From NCBI GenBank assembly GCA_003450815.1, contig DMES01000014.1, positions 23,862-50,984 of the forward strand: a stretch of 27,123 nt of DNA. The letters run 5' to 3'. The first letter of the stretch is position 1. Each line of letters starts with the position of its first letter. Made by a program: the position numbers and the translations under genes. The stretch comes from Elusimicrobiota bacterium (GTDB lineage Bacteria > Elusimicrobiota > Elusimicrobia > Elusimicrobiales > UBA9959). Under the pieces are notes generated by a model. It was not told the DNA's origin. It saw only the letters and a list, made by a program, of their open reading frames with translations, and did no database searches. Below, one piece after another: positions 24,128 to 27,123 of this stretch.

Positions 24128-24174
24128 GTTTTTTTCCGTTCACTAAAGAATACGGGAAAAGTTCCAGAAAAGTT

Positions 24175-24726
24175 TCATCTGTTTTTGAGCAATTCGATTT
24201 TCTTCCTTATAAGAGCTTTCGCTCTGAACAGCCGTATCTTAACCGTCCCTTCCGGGAGCTGGAGTATTTCCGCTATCTGCTGTATAGGCAGGTCCTCGCG
24301 AAATTGCAGGAGCAGGACCTCGCTGTAAAGCGGAGGCAGTGAGGTCAGCAGTTCCTCGGTCTCTTCCTGCTGTAGTTTTAATTCCACCGTCTTACGGGTT
24401 GAGTCCGGACTGTCCGCGATGTCCGGCGTATTTTCATCGTCTATTGAGAGCATCTGCGGCTTTTTAGCCCGCAGAAAATCCACGCAAGTGTTGTGCGCTA
24501 TTGCGAAAAGCCAGGTTATAAAAGGACGTGATGTGTCATATGAGTTTAAGCCGCGCAAAGCCTTGATAAAAGTATCCTGCGCCAGATCCTCGGCATCTTC
24601 CGGATTCCTTATCAGCCGGAAAATAAAGCTGAATATCTGGTTTTTATTGCGGTTAAGCAGTTCTTCAAACGCCCCAGAGTCATTTGCCAGGCAGCGGTGT
24701 ATAAGCGGATGGTCCGTGTTCTCCAT
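24175..24726 (-). CDS. RNA polymerase ECF-type sigma factor
   Basis: 183 residues from the ATG at 24726, preceded by AGGAA. A TTG start 15 codons earlier is possible but poorly supported. Region 2 (about 20-88) has AFEELLNRNKNQIFSFIFRL, NPEDAEDLAQDTFIKAL and FITWLFAIAHNTCVDFLR, the core-binding and -10-reading helices. Region 4 (about 125-175) has LPPLYSEVLLLQFREDLPI and the helix-turn-helix IAEILQLPEGTVKIRLFRAK. Regions 1.1, 1.2 and 3 are absent, as expected for this class. It should direct RNA polymerase to a small regulon, often including its own operon. The two genes downstream on the same strand, 47 and 11 nt apart, are the likely partners. No C-terminal extension is seen. Confidence 0.95.
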   Translation of the reverse strand: MENTDHPLIHRCLANDSGAFEELLNRNKNQIFSFIFRLIRNPEDAEDLAQDTFIKALRGLNSYDTSRPFITWLFAIAHNTCVDFLRAKKPQMLSIDDENTPDIADSPDSTRKTVELKLQQEETEELLTSLPPLYSEVLLLQFREDLPIQQIAEILQLPEGTVKIRLFRAKALIRKKIELLKNR

Positions 24727-24808
24727 GTTCCTGTAATTAATAATACGAAAAAACCGACGTTTAAGTTTCAATTACTTTCAGTGGCTTTCAAACTCGCCGC
24801 TCGATGTC

Positions 24809-24836
24809 TTGACAAATGGACGGTTTCTGTTAGACT
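24809..24836 (+). promoter_or_regulatory. Sigma-70-like promoter for the gene at 24880
   Basis: A perfect TTGACA (24809-24814) and TAGACT (24831-24836) are 16 bp apart. The start would be near 24843, so the AGGAGG at 24842-24847 would lie at the very 5' end of the RNA. Confidence 0.65.
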
Positions 24837-24853
24837 CTATTAGGAGGAATGCT

Positions 24854-24883
24854 ATGAAAATTTTAAAAAGGGATATGCCATGA
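24854..24883 (+). CDS. Possible 9-codon upstream ORF
   Basis: ATG at 24854 follows AGGAGG by six bases. It codes MKILKRDMP and ends in TGA, which overlaps the next gene's ATG as ATGA. This is the layout of a translational-coupling leader peptide. The next gene also has its own AAGGGA site, so coupling is plausible but not required. An alternative is a frameshift that split the true N-terminus. Confidence 0.45.
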   Translation: MKILKRDMP

Positions 24884-25875
24884 GGACAAAAATGCTTGCC
24901 GGTGCGGCGTTGATAGCTCTGCCCGTGCTTTTGACGGTGATGGCGCATAAATCCGCGCCTTCCGTCCCCCCAGATCTAAGGGATGCACCTGTTTCCGCTG
25001 CGGCCGGAGAGCAGTTGCAGGGTATGGCTCCCGCCGGCTGGAGTTCTGAAGCGGTAATCCCGCAGCCTGGCGCAAATCCTATTAGAGCTGCCCAGGTTCC
25101 GGCCTCAGGAACCGTTGAAGGAAATACGGATGCGGAGATAGCCCGGCGCTGCGCCCCGGTCGCCGCTGGCGAGCCCTCAATACTGCAATCGGATTTCCAT
25201 TGGGCCTATACATTGCCGGATATGGCGCTCCGTTTTGAAGAGATGTATGTTTCGCCTAAACGGCTGGCCGCGCGTGCCTATTGGGATGAAAAAACCAGGA
25301 CTATCCGCCTGCCGTACATGGCCGAACGCGGCGGCTCCGTTAAAGTGGCTCCCGCTTTCATCCAGGCCGTTGAGAGGCATATCGAAAGGAGTATTGAGCT
25401 CAAATACGTGGACGCCGTATTTTTCCCGGATATGGGGCATTCACACCTCCTTGTCCCGGAAACGTTATGGAAGGAAAAATACGACCTCTATCCCATTGAC
25501 CACATGTCCATGATGTACCAGGATATGTTCCTGGACCCGCGTCTGCGTATCTTCTACCATACGGCGGAACAGCTTAAGACCCGCGAGGCGGACGGCCAGC
25601 TTGTAAATGATGAGCGCACGCGCTTTCGCTATAAGACACGCAATATCTCGGGTTTCATTAAACCGGATGCGGACCTGACCGTGCACCAGAATCCGGAAAG
25701 TACCGCCAATACGGTCCATGAGATCCCCGGCTATTTCTGGTGGGGCGCAGGTTTCAACATGAGCGCCCAGCAGAACGGCTGCTTTGTTTACCATTCCGGA
25801 AATAAGACTTATCGTTTTGACCTGAGCTTATACGACCTGCCTGAGGAGCAGCCGAGTGAGGATTTCGGCCGTTAA
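24880..25875 (+). CDS. Secreted protein of unknown function, conserved-looking aromatic/His core
   Basis: 331 residues. The signal peptide or anchor (about 5-22) is followed by PPDLRDAPVSAAAGEQL and a Pro/Ala/Gly-rich linker to about residue 100. The main domain (about 105-320) is rich in Tyr, His, Met and Trp. It has DAVFFPDMGHSHLLVP, YPIDHMSMMYQDMFLDP, IFYHTAEQ and ENPGYFWW-like EIPGYFWWGAGFNMS, ending NGCFVYHSGNKTYRFDL. Clustered His and Met (MGHSH, DHMSMM) could bind a metal, but no family is recognised. It is monocistronic between its promoter at 24809 and the terminator at 25889. The start is tied to a 9-codon ORF by an ATGA overlap. Confidence 0.75.
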   Translation: MRTKMLAGAALIALPVLLTVMAHKSAPSVPPDLRDAPVSAAAGEQLQGMAPAGWSSEAVIPQPGANPIRAAQVPASGTVEGNTDAEIARRCAPVAAGEPSILQSDFHWAYTLPDMALRFEEMYVSPKRLAARAYWDEKTRTIRLPYMAERGGSVKVAPAFIQAVERHIERSIELKYVDAVFFPDMGHSHLLVPETLWKEKYDLYPIDHMSMMYQDMFLDPRLRIFYHTAEQLKTREADGQLVNDERTRFRYKTRNISGFIKPDADLTVHQNPESTANTVHEIPGYFWWGAGFNMSAQQNGCFVYHSGNKTYRFDLSLYDLPEEQPSEDFGR

Positions 25876-25888
25876 ACTGCGGAAATAA

Positions 25889-25931
25889 ACAACCCCGCAC
25901 TTTGTTTTTTTAGGACAAAGTGCGGGGTTGT
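25889..25931. terminator. Bidirectional terminator between convergent genes
   Basis: ACAACCCCGCACTTTGT (25889-25905) pairs perfectly over 17 bp with 25915-25931 around a T-rich 9-nt loop. It begins 14 nt after the plus gene's stop and ends 15 nt before the minus gene's stop. Confidence 0.88.
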
Positions 25932-25946
25932 ATTTGGTAAGTCCGT

Positions 25947-26972
25947 TCACTTCACTTCAAAATACTCTGTCGTGCTGGCCGATTCGGAGGATGAAAGCTG
26001 GCCGCGGCGTGTAAATGTTATGGTCACAATATACTTGCCCGGTTTCGGTTTATCTGTAAGCTTAATATTATAGAGCGGAGCTACAGGGAAGCTTACCGAC
26101 GCTTTGATGTTCACGAACGCATTGAGAAGATCGTTTACCGGCATTCCGCTGCTGATCTCCGGCACGTTCATCCCTTCAACTCCTATAGTTATCTGCTCGC
26201 CCTTGAAATAGTCTGCGCGGGCATCTACCAGGGTCATAAAGAGCGCGCCGCCTTCACCAATTTCAGTGGCCTGGATGGAGAGCTCTTTTGAATCCGGATT
26301 GGCCAGTTTCTTGGCGCCGGGAGTCAGCGTGAAAACAGTTGAATGTTCATCGCCGAGGCCGAAGAAACCGTTATTATCCTTGTCCTCCGAGGCGACGGTG
26401 TATTCATAGAGCATCTCATCGGTGTTTACGCTGGCGGAATACCCGGAGTCCAGGCAGACCTTGAGCGATTCTTTCTCCCAGGATTCAAGCTGCCGTGCGC
26501 CGATATTCACAGTCACTTTGCGGCTTAAATATTTGCCGGTGGGTCTGCAATAGGTCGTGCCGTTGTTCACATAGCAGTTGGTTCCCTGTTCTTCCGTGGT
26601 AATCTTCTCCGTACGGGTATTCGGGGTCTGTGCGGTAAATTCCCAGGTACGGCAATTCATATCGTCAAATACCGGAGAATAGGGATGGTCGGGATGATTA
26701 TAATCAGGATGGGGCTGAGGTAAGCCGCCATGGTCGTTACCGGGGTGATTGTTGTTGCCATGATTGCCGGGATGGTTGTTGTAGTCGCCGTGGTTTCCAG
26801 GCTGGGGATGGCCTGGTTGGGGAATGCCGCCGCCATGCGGCTGTCCCTGTCCGAAAGCTTTTAAAGTGTCCAGCGCTCCGCCGGTTCCCGCATTGCTGTC
26901 AAAGTCAGCCGCATAAGCGCAGACTGAAATAGAGAACGCTGCCGCCAATACTAAAGGAACATACTTTTTCAT
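25947..26972 (-). CDS. Secreted protein with His/Pro/Gly/Asn-rich segment
   Basis: 341 residues. The signal peptide (about 1-21, MKKYV then hydrophobic, ending AYA) is followed by a low-complexity stretch (about 40-105) made of GNHG, NNHPGN, HPDYNHPDHP-type words, with about 14 His. The remainder (about 110-341) looks beta-rich, with Cys at positions suited to disulfides (MNCRTW, GTNCYVNNGTTYC, KVCLDSG) and an Ig-like end, PGKYIVTITFTRRG, closing with TEYFEVK. The His-rich part may bind divalent metal such as Zn, Cu or Ni; that is inference. The family is not recognised. AGGAGG eight bases before the ATG is a strong ribosome site, with a TATAAT at 27012 giving a leader of about 28 nt. Confidence 0.76.
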   Translation of the reverse strand: MKKYVPLVLAAAFSISVCAYAADFDSNAGTGGALDTLKAFGQGQPHGGGIPQPGHPQPGNHGDYNNHPGNHGNNNHPGNDHGGLPQPHPDYNHPDHPYSPVFDDMNCRTWEFTAQTPNTRTEKITTEEQGTNCYVNNGTTYCRPTGKYLSRKVTVNIGARQLESWEKESLKVCLDSGYSASVNTDEMLYEYTVASEDKDNNGFFGLGDEHSTVFTLTPGAKKLANPDSKELSIQATEIGEGGALFMTLVDARADYFKGEQITIGVEGMNVPEISSGMPVNDLLNAFVNIKASVSFPVAPLYNIKLTDKPKPGKYIVTITFTRRGQLSSSESASTTEYFEVK

Positions 26973-27006
26973 ACAGTTTTCCTCCTGGCTGTCATGTGCT
27001 ATTTAG

Positions 27007-27012
27007 ATTATA
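27007..27012 (-). promoter_or_regulatory. -10 TATAAT upstream of the His-rich protein gene
   Basis: Minus-strand TATAAT at 27012-27007. No consensus -35 is present; TTTGGG lies 16 bp upstream. The expected start near 27000 fits the AGGAGG at 26986-26981. Confidence 0.5.
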
Positions 27013-27097
27013 TATATGAAAATATCCTCCCAAACAGAGGCAAAGGACCTATTTTCAAAAATCTTTTGGCCTATATCACATGTGGGCCTTTAAATGG

Positions 27098-27123
27098 GGT
27101 CTGCTGAAAAAGTCCAGCAGACC
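27098..27123. repeat. Hairpin repeat copy 2 (GGTCTGCTG...CAGCAGACC)
   Basis: A 9-bp perfect stem around loop AAAAAGTC, in the same orientation as the copy at 21495-21522. The window stops at its last base, so the element may continue. Confidence 0.72.

Noticed and set aside
21495..27123. Mobile element bounded by the hairpin repeats
   Set aside because: No transposase, integrase or target duplication was found between or beside the repeats; treated as dispersed repeats only.

Overview
The window looks like chromosomal DNA of a diderm (Gram-negative-type) bacterium. Many products carry Sec signal peptides, lipoboxes or outer-membrane barrel features. A PorV-like protein sits next to a giant kelch/FN3 protein ending in a type-A sorting-like domain, and much of the rest is secreted proteins of unknown family. 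That mix recalls Elusimicrobiota or another lineage near the FCB/PVC groups. This placement is inference; the window has no rRNA or universal marker that fixes the phylum. No phage, transposase, CRISPR array or recognisable defence system is visible.

Region 1 (1-8354, all minus). In transcription order: folE (GTP cyclohydrolase I), a hairpin-rich non-coding block, tRNA-Gly(CCC), a membrane-anchored protein with an AMPK-type glycogen-binding domain, an 1811-residue surface protein (13 kelch motifs, about five FN3 domains, a type-A sorting-like C-terminus), and a PorV/PorQ-family outer-membrane protein. The last two form a plausible cargo and shuttle-type pair. folE and the kelch gene both lack a Shine-Dalgarno sequence and have a -10-like hexamer 6 nt before the ATG.

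Region 2 (8355-10080). Two secreted proteins of unknown function are divergently arranged around a 343-bp intergenic region. Each ends in a strong terminator.

Region 3 (10100-16155, minus). A run of four genes: a DUF5009/HGSNAT-like membrane acyltransferase, an MFS transporter, a long-chain acyl-CoA synthetase, and a poly(A) polymerase/CCA-adding-type nucleotidyltransferase with an HD domain. The last two are 1 nt apart.

Region 4 (16176-20264). Envelope proteins: a secreted helical protein, a DUF481-like barrel, a lipoprotein with a heptad-repeat tail, another barrel, and, divergently on plus, a DUF799/GNA1162-type lipoprotein with a clear sigma-70-like promoter. A 7-bp tandem repeat array and a palindrome lie at the right edge.

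Region 5 (20258-22499). A divergent pair, a CarB-like ATP-grasp ligase and an alpha/beta-hydrolase esterase, which looks like a small conserved metabolic module of unknown product.

Region 6 (22530-27123). An ECF sigma factor, a small membrane protein where an anti-sigma factor would be expected, and a secreted beta-helix (bactofilin-like) protein with a multi-pass membrane domain, all in one minus-strand operon. Next come an unknown secreted protein preceded by a 9-codon ORF with an ATGA overlap, and a His/Pro/Gly/Asn-rich secreted protein. A 26-nt hairpin repeat (GGTCTGCTG...CAGCAGACC) brackets most of this region in direct orientation at 21495 and 27098.

Most promising leads: the PorV/sorting-domain pair, the sigma/membrane/beta-helix operon, the ATP-grasp/esterase pair, and the structured block between folE and tRNA-Gly. 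No clearly new defence or mobile system was found.
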